From positions 26,114 through 90,113 of the forward strand of contig CAZODI010000012.1 in NCBI GenBank assembly GCA_964578535.1: a stretch of DNA of 64,000 nucleotides, given 5' to 3'. Position 1 is the first letter of the stretch. Each line of letters opens with the position of its first letter. The stretch comes from PHBD01 sp964578535. Its GTDB lineage: Bacteria > Desulfobacterota > Syntrophia > Syntrophales > PHBD01. The notes beneath the pieces were generated by a model. That model was given only the letters and a program-made list of their open reading frames with translations. It searched no databases and had not been told where the DNA came from. Of this stretch, positions 34,941 to 45,375 are shown one piece after another. A program made the translations under genes and the position numbers.

Positions 34941-36500
34941 GTGAGCACCCATAGTTTCGAAGAACTGGCGGCCCTCCATGCCATCGCCAAGATCCTGGCC
35001 CAGCCCTGGGAGTTGCGGGACCAGCTCGAGCGCGTCCTCAACGAAATGCATGTCCGGCTGGGGATGGAGCGCGGCATGATCTCGCTCCTCGATCGGGATA
35101 CCGGCGAGGCGTGGCTGGATGTCGCCCATGGCGTCAATCTCGACGGCCTGGAGATCACCTACCGGATGGGGGAGGGGATCACCGGCAAGGTGGCCCAGAC
35201 GGGCCGTCCCATGGCAATCCCCAACCTGGGCAAGGAGGCCCTGTTCCTGGACCGGACGGGAGCCCGGCGATACCTGAACCGGGAAGAACTGGCGTTTCTG
35301 TGCGTCCCGATCATGTACGACAACCGGGTCGTAGGCATCCTGTCGGCCGACAAGGGCGCCGGCTCCGTGATCGACCTCGATCTCGAGCTTACCATGCTCA
35401 CCGCCGTCGCGGAACTGATCGCCAAGGCGGTGCACATCCTGGCGCTGGAAGAGGAGAACCGGCGGCTCCGCCGGATCATCAATCAGGGACGGTCGCCGTC
35501 CGTCGATTTTATAGGACATTCCAAGGGGATGCAGGAAGTCTTCGGGCTCGTCAGCCATGTGGCCGACTCGGGCACAACGGTCCTGATCCTGGGGGAGACG
35601 GGAACCGGGAAGGAGCTGGTGGCCCGGGCGATCCACATGAACAGTCCCCACGGCAAGGGCCCCCTGGTCCAGGTGAACTGCGCCGCGATTCCCGACACCC
35701 TCATGGAAAGCGAGCTGTTCGGTCATGAAAAGGGTGCCTTCACGGGGGCGCTTCGCCAGCGTCGGGGCCGCTTCGAGGAGGCCAACAACGGCACGATTTT
35801 CCTGGACGAGGTATCGGAGCTGTCCGCCGCCGCCCAGGCCAAGCTGCTCCGCGTTCTCCAGGAAAAGCAGTTCCAGCCGCTGGGCTCGTCCCGGCTGGTT
35901 CACACGAACGCCAGGGTTGTCGCGGCCACGAACCGCCGCCTGGAGGAATGCATCGCCACCGGCCAGTTCCGGTCCGACCTGTATTATCGCCTGAGCGTCT
36001 TCCCCATCCATCTGCCACCGCTTCGCGAGCGGGGCAACGACATCATTCTCCTGGCCGACCATTTCGTACTCAAGTATTCGCACGAACTGGGAAAACCGGT
36101 CAAACGGATCTCCACGGCCGTGGTCGAGGCCTTCCTGAGCCACACCTGGCCGGGCAATGTCCGCGAACTGGAAAACTGCATCGAGCGGGCCGTCCTGCTC
36201 GCGGAGGGGGATTCCATTGAAATCGTGCATCTTCCCCCTTCCCTGCAGATCAAGACCCGGACCTGTGAAAAGAAGGACTCGGGACGGCTCAGCTCCGTCG
36301 TCGAGGCCCAGGAACGGACGCTGATCATCGACGCCCTGAAGGAGACCCGGGGCAACCAGAGCCAGGCAGCGCGGCTCCTGGGAACGACGAAGCGGATCAT
36401 CCAGTACAAGATCCAGAAGCTGGGCATCGACCCCCGGAAATACCGGCAGAAGGGGCGCGGACCGGACCGCCCGGGTCAGGACGTCCAGGAGGTGGCGTGA
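34941..36500 (+). CDS. GAF-domain sigma-54-dependent activator (NifA-like)
   Basis: The protein has 519 residues in NifA order. A GAF domain is at about 25-175 (YRMGEGITGKVAQTGRPMAI). The AAA+ domain has Walker A GETGTGKE at 218-225 and the sigma-54 contact GAFTGA at 265-270, with a Walker B of TIFLDEVSE. A Fis-type HTH closes the protein (NQSQAARLLGTTKRIIQYKI). There is no receiver domain, so activity is probably set by a ligand of the GAF domain or by a partner such as P-II. The start is GTG, with CCGGAGG a few bases upstream. It lies 217 bp before the GOGAT genes, which carry a good sigma-54 promoter, so they are its most likely target. Confidence 0.93.
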   Translation: MSTHSFEELAALHAIAKILAQPWELRDQLERVLNEMHVRLGMERGMISLLDRDTGEAWLDVAHGVNLDGLEITYRMGEGITGKVAQTGRPMAIPNLGKEALFLDRTGARRYLNREELAFLCVPIMYDNRVVGILSADKGAGSVIDLDLELTMLTAVAELIAKAVHILALEEENRRLRRIINQGRSPSVDFIGHSKGMQEVFGLVSHVADSGTTVLILGETGTGKELVARAIHMNSPHGKGPLVQVNCAAIPDTLMESELFGHEKGAFTGALRQRRGRFEEANNGTIFLDEVSELSAAAQAKLLRVLQEKQFQPLGSSRLVHTNARVVAATNRRLEECIATGQFRSDLYYRLSVFPIHLPPLRERGNDIILLADHFVLKYSHELGKPVKRISTAVVEAFLSHTWPGNVRELENCIERAVLLAEGDSIEIVHLPPSLQIKTRTCEKKDSGRLSSVVEAQERTLIIDALKETRGNQSQAARLLGTTKRIIQYKIQKLGIDPRKYRQKGRGPDRPGQDVQEVA

Positions 36501-36525
36501 CGGATGTCCGGCGGGATCGGAAACA

Positions 36526-36535
36526 ACAATTTTGT
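36526..36535. promoter_or_regulatory. ACAATTTTGT motif upstream of the GOGAT genes
   Basis: A palindromic 10-mer of the form ACAA-NN-TTGT, also found at 29497 (nrpR) and 57709 (amtB/dapF gap). It is a candidate NrpR site. One more copy lies inside coding sequence at 32625-32634, so chance is not excluded. Confidence 0.4.
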
Positions 36536-36542
36536 ATTTTCA

Positions 36543-36569
36543 GGCACACAGAAAAGACATTTTTGTGCC
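36543..36569. promoter_or_regulatory. Inverted repeat, candidate activator-binding site
   Basis: GGCACA (36543-36548) and TGTGCC (36564-36569), with 15 AT-rich bases between that are partly self-complementary. It lies about 75 bases upstream of the sigma-54 promoter at 36645, the usual place for an enhancer-type site. The protein that binds it is probably the activator encoded just upstream. Confidence 0.5.
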
Positions 36570-36644
36570 AGGACGCGCAAAGCCCGCAATGGTCCGTCTG
36601 CGGCGAATCCCATGTCCGCGCATGTCTTCATCCGCCGGCCATGG

Positions 36645-36660
36645 TGGCACATTTTTCGCT
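36645..36660 (+). promoter_or_regulatory. Sigma-54 promoter of the GOGAT-GSIII operon
   Basis: TGGCACATTTTTCGCT has GG and GC separated by ten bases, close to the consensus TGGCACG-N4-TTGC. The predicted start leaves a leader of about 45 bases before the ATG at 36718. Confidence 0.7.
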
Positions 36661-36717
36661 TTTAAGCAGGGACTGTTTGACGCCCTGCGGCGTGAATCGT
36701 TTTTGAAAGGATTTGTC

Positions 36718-37833
36718 ATGTGCCGTCTGTTTGCCATCACCAGCCGGGAGCCCCTCTCCCCCATGACGGCCGTCCATGCCCTGAACGTCATGAAGGAAGG
36801 GCACGACGGCTCCGGAATGGGCCTGTTCCTGACGGACCTCGGGGGCAGCTTCGAGCGTTTCCGCGGCTCTCCCATTCTCTCAGGCATCTTCTCCAATGAA
36901 GGGCTCCGGACCCTGGATCGGTACCTGATGGACCTGGACTTCACCGTCAAGTACAAGCTCTCCATCCGGCCGGCCCAGATTCCGCCGAACGGAACACCGA
37001 AAAGGGACAATTATGTCATTCGCGCCTACGACTACCCGCCGGACTGGCTCACCCTGTCCCAGGAGGAGAGAGAGCACCGCCTGATGCTCACGCGTCTGCG
37101 TCTCCGCCAGATGGGCGAGGCCGACGGGTCCATGCTGATCTTCAGCTTCTGGCCGGACGTGATCATGCTCAAGGAGGTCGGGGATCCGATGGAGCTGGCG
37201 GATTACCTGGGCCTCGACCACGAGGAGCTTCAGGCGCGGGTCATCCTTGCGCAGGGGCGGCAGAATACGAATTACGCCATCAACATCTACGCCTGCCATC
37301 CCTTCTTCATCCAGGGCTACGCGACGATGACCAACGGCGAGAACACCGCCTTCGTCCCCATCCGAGAGTTCCTGACCTCGCGGGATTACGCCGGATACAC
37401 GGGATACCAGTCGGACTCGGAGGTCTTCACCCATATCCTTCATTACACCCAGAAGCATCTCCATCTCGGCCTCGATCTGTACAAGCACATCATCACCCCC
37501 CTGAAGGACGAGGAACTGGGGCGCCACCCGAACGGCACAAAATTGAAACAGATCAAGCAGGCCTGCCGTCCCCTCATCATCGACGGCCCCAATTGCGTGA
37601 TCGGCTGCCTGCCCGACAAGACCGTCTTCATGGTCCAGGACAGCAAAAAGCTCCGTCCCGGCATCGTGGGCGGCAGTTCCGGCCTGTTCGCCTTCTCCTC
37701 GGAGGTGTGCGGACTCGACGCGGCGATCCCGGCACGGAACAAGAGCACCGACATTCAGCCCATGAAGTACGACACGGTCATAATCCCGCCCGGCCGGGAG
37801 GAGGTGATTCGATGGAATCAGTGGGAACGATAA
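36718..37833 (+). CDS. Glutamate synthase glutaminase subunit (GltB N-terminal domain, separate)
   Basis: The protein has 371 residues. The N-terminus is MCRLFAIT, so after Met removal Cys 2 becomes the catalytic N-terminal nucleophile of an Ntn amidotransferase. Later segments ILAQGRQNTNYAIN and MTNGENTAF match the glutamine-binding and oxyanion parts of this fold. In this split form of glutamate synthase, glutamine is hydrolysed here and the ammonia passes to the FMN subunit encoded next. The downstream gene starts inside this one (22-bp overlap). The arrangement is like that in archaea, where the GltB domains are encoded apart. AAAGGA precedes the ATG. Confidence 0.88.
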   Translation: MCRLFAITSREPLSPMTAVHALNVMKEGHDGSGMGLFLTDLGGSFERFRGSPILSGIFSNEGLRTLDRYLMDLDFTVKYKLSIRPAQIPPNGTPKRDNYVIRAYDYPPDWLTLSQEEREHRLMLTRLRLRQMGEADGSMLIFSFWPDVIMLKEVGDPMELADYLGLDHEELQARVILAQGRQNTNYAINIYACHPFFIQGYATMTNGENTAFVPIREFLTSRDYAGYTGYQSDSEVFTHILHYTQKHLHLGLDLYKHIITPLKDEELGRHPNGTKLKQIKQACRPLIIDGPNCVIGCLPDKTVFMVQDSKKLRPGIVGGSSGLFAFSSEVCGLDAAIPARNKSTDIQPMKYDTVIIPPGREEVIRWNQWER

Positions 37834-39446
37834 CGCCTTCCACCTTGAGCCGGACCGACCTGCCCTGGCAGATCGACTGGAGTAAGGAGCGGTGCACGCT
37901 CTGCGGGCGGTGTACGGCCGTCTGTCCCGTCCGGGCCATCGAGCTGGGAGTGCACCGGAAGCGGGTTGTCCAGGTCGGCATGGGGCTGGCGGAGAAACCG
38001 GGGAACGTGTTCAGCGTCTATCACGGCGTCCGCCAGAAGACCGATCCGGCCTTCGCCTGCATCGGCTGCGGCATGTGCGACCTGGTCTGCCCGAACGAGG
38101 CCATCCGTCCCGTCCGGGGCGATGAGCCCGACAAGCTCCGCTTCCACAACAACGCGGGCGGGGTCCCCCGCAGGCGCGGCGGACGCAGGAACGACCCCAG
38201 GAGCCTGCTCGACGAGATCAAGTTCATCCGCATTTCCATGCTCACGGACCCGGCATTGGACGCGGGACGCCACGACTTCGAGCTGCGCACCCTCCTGGGC
38301 AGGATCCTGCCGCCGGAGAGACTGGTCCGGACCATCCAGGAGAACGGCTGGATTCCCCCCGTGCGGGAGATCTACCCCCTCATCATCGGCAGCATGTCCT
38401 TCGGGGCTCTCTCGCCGAACATGTGGGAGGGGCTCCAGATGGGGGTTGCCTACCTGAACGAGGAAAAGGGCATGCCCGTGCGCATCTGCACGGGTGAGGG
38501 AGGCTGCCCCCCGAGGCTCCTGCGCTCCCGGTTCCTGAAATATATCATCCTGCAGATCGCCAGCGGCTACTTCGGGTGGGACGAGATCATCCACGCCCTG
38601 CCGCACATGAAGGAAGACCCCTGCGCCATCGAGATCAAGTACGGCCAGGGGGCGAAGCCCGGCGACGGCGGTCTCCTGATGTGGTACAAGGTGAACAGGC
38701 TGATCGCCGCGATCCGGGGTGTTCCGCCGGGCATCAGCCTTCCCAGCCCGCCGACCCACCAGACGAAGTACTCCATCGAGGAGTCCGTGGCCAAGATGAC
38801 CCAGTCCATGGCCATGGCCTGGGGATTCCGGGTCCCCGTCTATCCCAAGATCTCCGCCACGAGCACCACCCTGGCCGTGCTGAACAACCTTACCCGCAAT
38901 CCGTATGCGGCGGGTCTAGCCATCGACGGGGAGGACGGCGGGACCGGAGCCGCCTACAACGTGTCCATGAACACGATGGGCCACCCCATCGCCAGCAACA
39001 TCCGGGACGCCTACATGAACCTGGTGAAAGTGGGAAAGCAGAACGAGATCCCGCTGTTCGCCGGCGGCGGCATCGGCAAGAACGGCAACCTCGCCGCCAA
39101 CGCCGCCGCCCTGATCATGCTGGGGGCCAGCGGCGTCCAGATCGGCAAGTACATCATGCAGGCGGCGGCGGGATGCCTCGGCTCCGAGACGGACCGATGC
39201 AACATCTGCAACATCGGACTCTGCCCCAAGGGCATCACCTCCCAGGATCCGCGGCTGTACCGGCGACTGGATCCGGAGAAGGTCGCCCAGCGGGTGGTGG
39301 ATACGTACCTGAGCTTTGACACGGAACTGAAGAAGATCGTGGCCCCCCTGGGCCGCTCGACGTCCCTGCCGATCGGCATGTCCGACGCCCTGGGCATCGC
39401 CGACGGCGCCGCCGCCGCACGGCTCAAAATCAGCCACGTTCTGTAG
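37812..39446 (+). CDS. Glutamate synthase FMN/synthase subunit with N-terminal ferredoxin domain
   Basis: A protein of 544 residues. Two [4Fe-4S] motifs open it (CTLCGRCTAVCP and CIGCGMCDLVCP). The (beta/alpha)8 glutamate synthase domain follows, with FMN-binding and substrate loops such as IGSMSFGALSPNMWEG, EIKYGQGAKPGDGG and GEDGGTGAAYNVS, and an LFAGGGIGKNG segment. It has the cysteines CNICNIGLCPKG near the 3Fe-4S site. The subunit condenses ammonia with 2-oxoglutarate and reduces the imine. The ferredoxin part should carry electrons from the GltD-like chain of the next protein. It overlaps the glutaminase gene by 22 bp. Confidence 0.93.
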   Translation: MESVGTITPSTLSRTDLPWQIDWSKERCTLCGRCTAVCPVRAIELGVHRKRVVQVGMGLAEKPGNVFSVYHGVRQKTDPAFACIGCGMCDLVCPNEAIRPVRGDEPDKLRFHNNAGGVPRRRGGRRNDPRSLLDEIKFIRISMLTDPALDAGRHDFELRTLLGRILPPERLVRTIQENGWIPPVREIYPLIIGSMSFGALSPNMWEGLQMGVAYLNEEKGMPVRICTGEGGCPPRLLRSRFLKYIILQIASGYFGWDEIIHALPHMKEDPCAIEIKYGQGAKPGDGGLLMWYKVNRLIAAIRGVPPGISLPSPPTHQTKYSIEESVAKMTQSMAMAWGFRVPVYPKISATSTTLAVLNNLTRNPYAAGLAIDGEDGGTGAAYNVSMNTMGHPIASNIRDAYMNLVKVGKQNEIPLFAGGGIGKNGNLAANAAALIMLGASGVQIGKYIMQAAAGCLGSETDRCNICNIGLCPKGITSQDPRLYRRLDPEKVAQRVVDTYLSFDTELKKIVAPLGRSTSLPIGMSDALGIADGAAAARLKISHVL

Positions 39447-39470
39447 GAAACAGGAAGAAGGAGCATCTCC

Positions 39471-41804
39471 ATGCTGTACAAACCGACGATTGTCCTGCCC
39501 GGGGTCATTCAGGGCGTCCGCGTGGATTCCCGGGACCTGGAGGCAAACCTTCAGAAGGCCGTCCAGAACGGGCACCGGTGCATCGAGATCCATGCCTACG
39601 GCCAGCACGGGATCGGCGGCCGCCTCTGGAGAGGCGGCGACGACGAGATCATGATCCGCGTTCTCGGCTCATCAGGCCAGCGCGTTGGGTCCATGGGCTT
39701 TCCCAACACGACGATCGACGTCTTCGGCCCCGCCTCCGACGATGTGGGCTGGCTGAACGCCGGGGCGACCATCATTGTACGGGGCCATGCCACCAACGGG
39801 GTGGCCAATGCCATGGCCCAGGGGAAGATCTATGTCGCCGGTGACATCGGCGCCCGCGGCATGACCATGACCAAGCACAACCCCCGATTTGCACCTCCCG
39901 AACTCTGGGTGTTGGGCAGCGCCGGCGACTCCTTCGCCGAGTTCATGGCCGGCGGGACCGCCGTGGTCTGCGGCCATGGGACGACCCGGATCGAGAACAC
40001 GCTGGGTTACCGCCCCTGCGTCGGAATGGTGAGCGGCCGGATCTTCTTCCGCGGACCCCACCGGGGGTACAGCGAGCAGGACGCCCGGCTGACCGATCCC
40101 GACGACGAGGATTGGCAGTGGCTGCTGGACAACCTTCTTGACTTTCTCAAGACGATCGGCCGGACGGAGCTTTACCCGGTCCTGGTATCGGACCGCTCGG
40201 AGTGGCACCTCCTGGTGGCCCGCAAGCCTTTTGAAAAGACGGGAACGCCGGTCCGGACCATGGCGCAGTTTGTCCGGGAAACCTGGGACGGGGAGCTGGG
40301 AGCAGGCGGCCTGATCGGCGACCTGACGGACCTCCCGCGTTCGGCCATCGACGTCGTACCCACCGGCGACCTCCGCCGCTGGATTCCCCGCTGGGAAAAC
40401 GAAAAACATCTCCCCCCGTGCCAGGCATCCTGCCCGACGGGCATTCCCGTGCAGAAGCGGTGGACCCTGATCCGGCAGGGCCGGATGGCGGAGGCGGTGG
40501 ATCTGGCGCTGACCTGCACCCCCTTCCCGGCCACCGTCTGCGGATACCTGTGCCCCAACCTCTGCATGCAGGGATGTACGCGGCAGGCGGCCTCGCTGCC
40601 GGCCCTGGACGTTGCCCTCCTGGGCAGGGCCTCCCTGGAGGCGAAGACGCCCGATCCCGCTCCCGCGACCGGAAAGAGCGTCGCCGTCATCGGCGGCGGT
40701 CCGGCGGGGCTCTCCGCGGCCTGGCAGCTCATGATGATGGGCCATTCGCCGGTCGTCTACGAGCGGGAGAAACGGCTGGGAGGCAAAATCACCGCCACGA
40801 TTCCCAGGGCGCGGATCCCCGACGACGTGGTGGCCCGTGAAATTGAGCGGGTCCGGGAGCGGATCCCCGTGACATACCTGAAGAAATCCCTCACGAAAGA
40901 GGCGTTCCGGACCCTCAAGGGAAAGCATGACATCGTCGTCATCGCCCCGGGCGCCCAGAAGCCCCGGAAAATTCCCATTCCGGGCAAGGAGCGGGCGCTG
41001 GCCGCCCTGGACTTCCTGAGGGACAGCAAAGAAGACCGGGCCGCCGTGGGTGAGCGCGTGGTGATCATCGGCGCCGGCAACGTGGGCTGCGATGCCGCGG
41101 CGGAGGCCGCCCGGCTCGGAGCCCGGGAGATCACCCTGGTGGACATCCAGGAGCCCGCATCCTTCGGGGCGGAGCGCCGCCATGCCGAGGCCGCCGGGGC
41201 ACGCTTTCTCTGGCCGCGGACGACCCGGTCCATCACCGACCGGGGCGTGGAGCTGGCCGACGGCGAAATCCTGCCGGCGGATACGGTCATCATGGCCGTC
41301 GGCGACGCGCCGGACCTCGGATTCCTTCCCGAGGACATCGTCCTGGAGAGGGGTTTCGTCGCCGTCAACGGGCAGTACCAGAGCTCCGATCCCCAGGTCT
41401 TCGCCATCGGCGACGCCGTCAGGCCGGGCCTCCTGACGGAGGCCATCGGGGCCGGTCGGATCGCCGCCCGGGCCATCGACGACCTGCTTCGGGGCCGGCA
41501 GGACACCTACGACAACCTGCCCGCCATTTCAACCTCGCGGGTGCACCTGGAATACTACGACCCGCGGATCCCGACGACGGGAGACCTGGGCAGCTGTTCC
41601 ACCGCATGTGCCTCCTGCGGCGCCTGCCGGGACTGCGGCCTCTGTGAGACCCTCTGCCCGGGCCAGGCGATTTCAAGGCGGAGCCTCGGGGAAGACGCCT
41701 ACGAATATATTGTGGACGGGGAACGCTGCATCGGATGCGGTTTCTGTGCCGACGCCTGCCCCTGCGGCATCTGGGAGCTTGCAGAGAACGCCCCTATCGA
41801 ATAA
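39471..41804 (+). CDS. Glutamate synthase GXGXG domain fused to GltD-type oxidoreductase and ferredoxin
   Basis: The protein has 777 residues in three parts. Residues 1-240 are the GXGXG beta-helix of GltB (IEIHAYGQHGIGGRLWRGGD, NTTIDVFGPASDDVGW). Residues 300-680 are a GltD-like FAD/NADPH oxidoreductase, with N-terminal cluster cysteines (CQASCPTGIPVQK, CGYLCPNLCMQGC) and nucleotide motifs VIGGGPAGLSAAW and VIIGAGNVGCDAA. The last 80 residues are two ferredoxin clusters (CGLCETLCPGQ and CIGCGFCADACP). It combines the tail of the large GOGAT subunit with the electron-entry subunit. The electron donor could be NADPH or ferredoxin. The GXGXG-GltD join is unusual; in most bacteria GXGXG stays on GltB. 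Confidence 0.9.
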   Translation: MLYKPTIVLPGVIQGVRVDSRDLEANLQKAVQNGHRCIEIHAYGQHGIGGRLWRGGDDEIMIRVLGSSGQRVGSMGFPNTTIDVFGPASDDVGWLNAGATIIVRGHATNGVANAMAQGKIYVAGDIGARGMTMTKHNPRFAPPELWVLGSAGDSFAEFMAGGTAVVCGHGTTRIENTLGYRPCVGMVSGRIFFRGPHRGYSEQDARLTDPDDEDWQWLLDNLLDFLKTIGRTELYPVLVSDRSEWHLLVARKPFEKTGTPVRTMAQFVRETWDGELGAGGLIGDLTDLPRSAIDVVPTGDLRRWIPRWENEKHLPPCQASCPTGIPVQKRWTLIRQGRMAEAVDLALTCTPFPATVCGYLCPNLCMQGCTRQAASLPALDVALLGRASLEAKTPDPAPATGKSVAVIGGGPAGLSAAWQLMMMGHSPVVYEREKRLGGKITATIPRARIPDDVVAREIERVRERIPVTYLKKSLTKEAFRTLKGKHDIVVIAPGAQKPRKIPIPGKERALAALDFLRDSKEDRAAVGERVVIIGAGNVGCDAAAEAARLGAREITLVDIQEPASFGAERRHAEAAGARFLWPRTTRSITDRGVELADGEILPADTVIMAVGDAPDLGFLPEDIVLERGFVAVNGQYQSSDPQVFAIGDAVRPGLLTEAIGAGRIAARAIDDLLRGRQDTYDNLPAISTSRVHLEYYDPRIPTTGDLGSCSTACASCGACRDCGLCETLCPGQAISRRSLGEDAYEYIVDGERCIGCGFCADACPCGIWELAENAPIE

Positions 41805-41835
41805 TAACGATCATTAAGAGAGATATGGAGGATTT

Positions 41836-44013
41836 ATGAAAAAGACATGCCCGATCACCGCAGCCGAAAGGAGTTACCCGGTGGCGAAGGAAAAGTCCGG
41901 CCCCGTATCGGAATACTACGGCGAGGACACCTTCAACATCCGGGTCATGAAGGGCAAGCTGCCCGGAGACGCCTATGACAAGATCATCGACGCCATCCAC
42001 GAAAACACCATTCTCGACCTCGAGACGGCCAACACGGTTGCCCACGCCATGGCGAAGTGGGCCATCGAGAAGGGGGCGACCCATTTCGCCCACTGGTTCC
42101 AGCCCATGACGGGGATCACGGCGGAGAAGCACGACGCCTTCATCGATGTAACCGGGCCCAGTTCGGTCATCGAGCGCTTTTCCGGCAAGCAGCTGGTCCA
42201 GGGGGAGCCGGACGCCTCGAGCTTCCCGAGCGGCGGCATCCGGGCAACCTTTGAAGCACGCGGCTACACGGCCTGGGACATGTCCTCCCCCGCCTTCATC
42301 CGGCGGAACGGCATCTCGACGACCCTCTGCATCCCGACGGCCTTTATCTCCTATACCGGCCAGGCCCTCGACAAGAAAACCCCCCTCCTGCGGTCGAACC
42401 GGGCGGTCAGCAAAAGCGCCCTGAAGATCCTGGACCTCCTGGGCGGCAAAGGCGTGAGAGGCGTTTACGCCACCCTGGGTCCCGAGCAGGAGTACTTCCT
42501 GATCGACGCGGACTTTTTCTTCAAGCGCCCCGACCTGGTCATGGGAGGCCGGGCCGTCGTCGGCGCACCCCCGCCGAAGGGACAGGAGCTGGAAGACCAG
42601 TACTTCGGGAGCATCAAGGAGCGCATCGCCTCGTACATGCACGACATGGAGGAGGAGCTCTTCAAGCTGGGCGTTCCCGCCAAGACCCGGCACAACGAGG
42701 TGGCGCCCAGCCAGTTCGAGCTGGCCCCGGTCTTCGAGGAGGCCAACCTGGCGGTCGACCACAACCAGATTGTCATGGACACGATGCAACTGGTTGCAAA
42801 GAAGCACCGCCTCGCCTGCCTGCTCCACGAAAAGCCCTTCGCGGGCATCAACGGCTCGGGCAAGCACCTGAACTGGTCGCTGTCGGACAACAAGGGGAAC
42901 AACCTCCTGAATCCCGGACAGACGCCGCAGGACAACATCCAGTTCCTGGTCTTCCTGATCGCCGTCATCCGCGCCGTCTACAGGCACGCGGACATCCTGC
43001 GGGCCGCCGTGGGATCCTACGCCAACGACCACCGCCTGGGCGCCAACGAGGCACCGCCGGCCATCATTTCGATCTTCCTCGGCGACCAGCTCACGAAGAT
43101 TCTCGAGGACATCGAGGCCGGCAAAGTGACGAAGGCCTCCGACAAGGAGATCATCAACCTCGGCATCGCCTCGCTGCCCATCGTGAGCAAGGACAACACC
43201 GACCGGAACCGGACGTCGCCCTTTGCGTTCACGGGAAACAAATTCGAATTCCGGGCCGTCGGTTCGGCCCAGTCGATTTCCTTCCCGGCCACGGTCCTCA
43301 ACACGATCATCGCCGAAAGCCTCGATTACCTGGCAGACAAGATCAAGGCCGAGTGCGGAAAGAACGCCAATATCAACCAGTGCGTCCTGGCGGTGATCCG
43401 CAGGGAAATGAAGGATCTCAAGCCGGTTCTCTTCAACGGCGACAACTACTCCCGGGCATGGGAAAAGGAAGCGGCAAAGCGGGGGCTTCCCAATTACAAG
43501 ACCACGCCGGAGGCCCTGAAGGCCCTGATCACCCCGAAGTCTCTGGACCTCTTCGAAAAATACAGGGTTCTCTCCAGGGAGGAGCTCAAATCGCGCTATC
43601 TGATCCGCGTCGAGCGGTACATCAAGGATCTGAGCATCGAGGCAAAGTGCCTGCAGAACATCTGCCTGAGCCAGATCATCCCGGTGGCGACGTCCTATCA
43701 GAACCGGCTCTCGGAGACGATCCTCCATACGCGGGAGGCTCTCGGCAAGGGCGCCGGACTGGCGGCCCAGCAGGCGCTGTTGAAGCAGGTGACGGAGCTG
43801 GTGAACAAGGTCTACGCCACCAACCAGACCATTCTCGCGGAAATCGAGAAGGTGTCGGCCGTTCACGATGAGCAGAAAAAGGCGGAGATGCTCTGCAACA
43901 AAGTCAAGACCCGGATGAACGAGCTGAGGGAATACACGGACGAACTGGAGGGCATCGTGGACGATGAGCTCTGGCCGCTGCCGAAGTTCTGGGAAATGCT
44001 CTTCATCATTTGA
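41836..44013 (+). CDS. glnN: Glutamine synthetase type III
   Basis: The protein has 725 residues, the normal size of GSIII (about 700-730) and far longer than GSI. Segments that mark the family are GPEQEYFLIDADFF, KTRHNEVAPSQFELAPVFEE and INGSGKHLNWSL, with the ATP/metal residues in place. It makes glutamine from glutamate, ammonia and ATP as a dodecamer. It begins 31 bp after the GOGAT protein, without its own promoter signal, so GS and GOGAT are one operon under the sigma-54 promoter at 36645. GSIII is not known to be adenylylated; control is likely by transcription. GGAGG lies before the ATG. Confidence 0.95.
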   Translation: MKKTCPITAAERSYPVAKEKSGPVSEYYGEDTFNIRVMKGKLPGDAYDKIIDAIHENTILDLETANTVAHAMAKWAIEKGATHFAHWFQPMTGITAEKHDAFIDVTGPSSVIERFSGKQLVQGEPDASSFPSGGIRATFEARGYTAWDMSSPAFIRRNGISTTLCIPTAFISYTGQALDKKTPLLRSNRAVSKSALKILDLLGGKGVRGVYATLGPEQEYFLIDADFFFKRPDLVMGGRAVVGAPPPKGQELEDQYFGSIKERIASYMHDMEEELFKLGVPAKTRHNEVAPSQFELAPVFEEANLAVDHNQIVMDTMQLVAKKHRLACLLHEKPFAGINGSGKHLNWSLSDNKGNNLLNPGQTPQDNIQFLVFLIAVIRAVYRHADILRAAVGSYANDHRLGANEAPPAIISIFLGDQLTKILEDIEAGKVTKASDKEIINLGIASLPIVSKDNTDRNRTSPFAFTGNKFEFRAVGSAQSISFPATVLNTIIAESLDYLADKIKAECGKNANINQCVLAVIRREMKDLKPVLFNGDNYSRAWEKEAAKRGLPNYKTTPEALKALITPKSLDLFEKYRVLSREELKSRYLIRVERYIKDLSIEAKCLQNICLSQIIPVATSYQNRLSETILHTREALGKGAGLAAQQALLKQVTELVNKVYATNQTILAEIEKVSAVHDEQKKAEMLCNKVKTRMNELREYTDELEGIVDDELWPLPKFWEMLFII

Positions 44014-44229
44014 CGGCCTCACGGTTGCATTCGTGCGCGGGATAGGATAAGGACGCCCGCGGGTTGTAAATCGTGGACCATATGACCTGGGTCCCTGGCG
44101 AGGGGGCGGGAAACGCGAAAGCTGCGTCTGTGCATTCGCCTTCCCGCCTTCTGGTTTCTCGCGGGCAACCGGAAGACGGATCGGAAATCCGGAGCCCGCA
44201 TCCTGTTTCTTGACGGTTGAGGTATGTTC

Positions 44230-45371
<1,142 letters not shown>

Positions 45372-45375
<4 letters not shown>

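Noticed and set aside
37005..37018. GGGACAATTATGTC in the glutaminase gene as an NrpR site
   Set aside because: It lies in coding sequence and does not keep the TTGT half.
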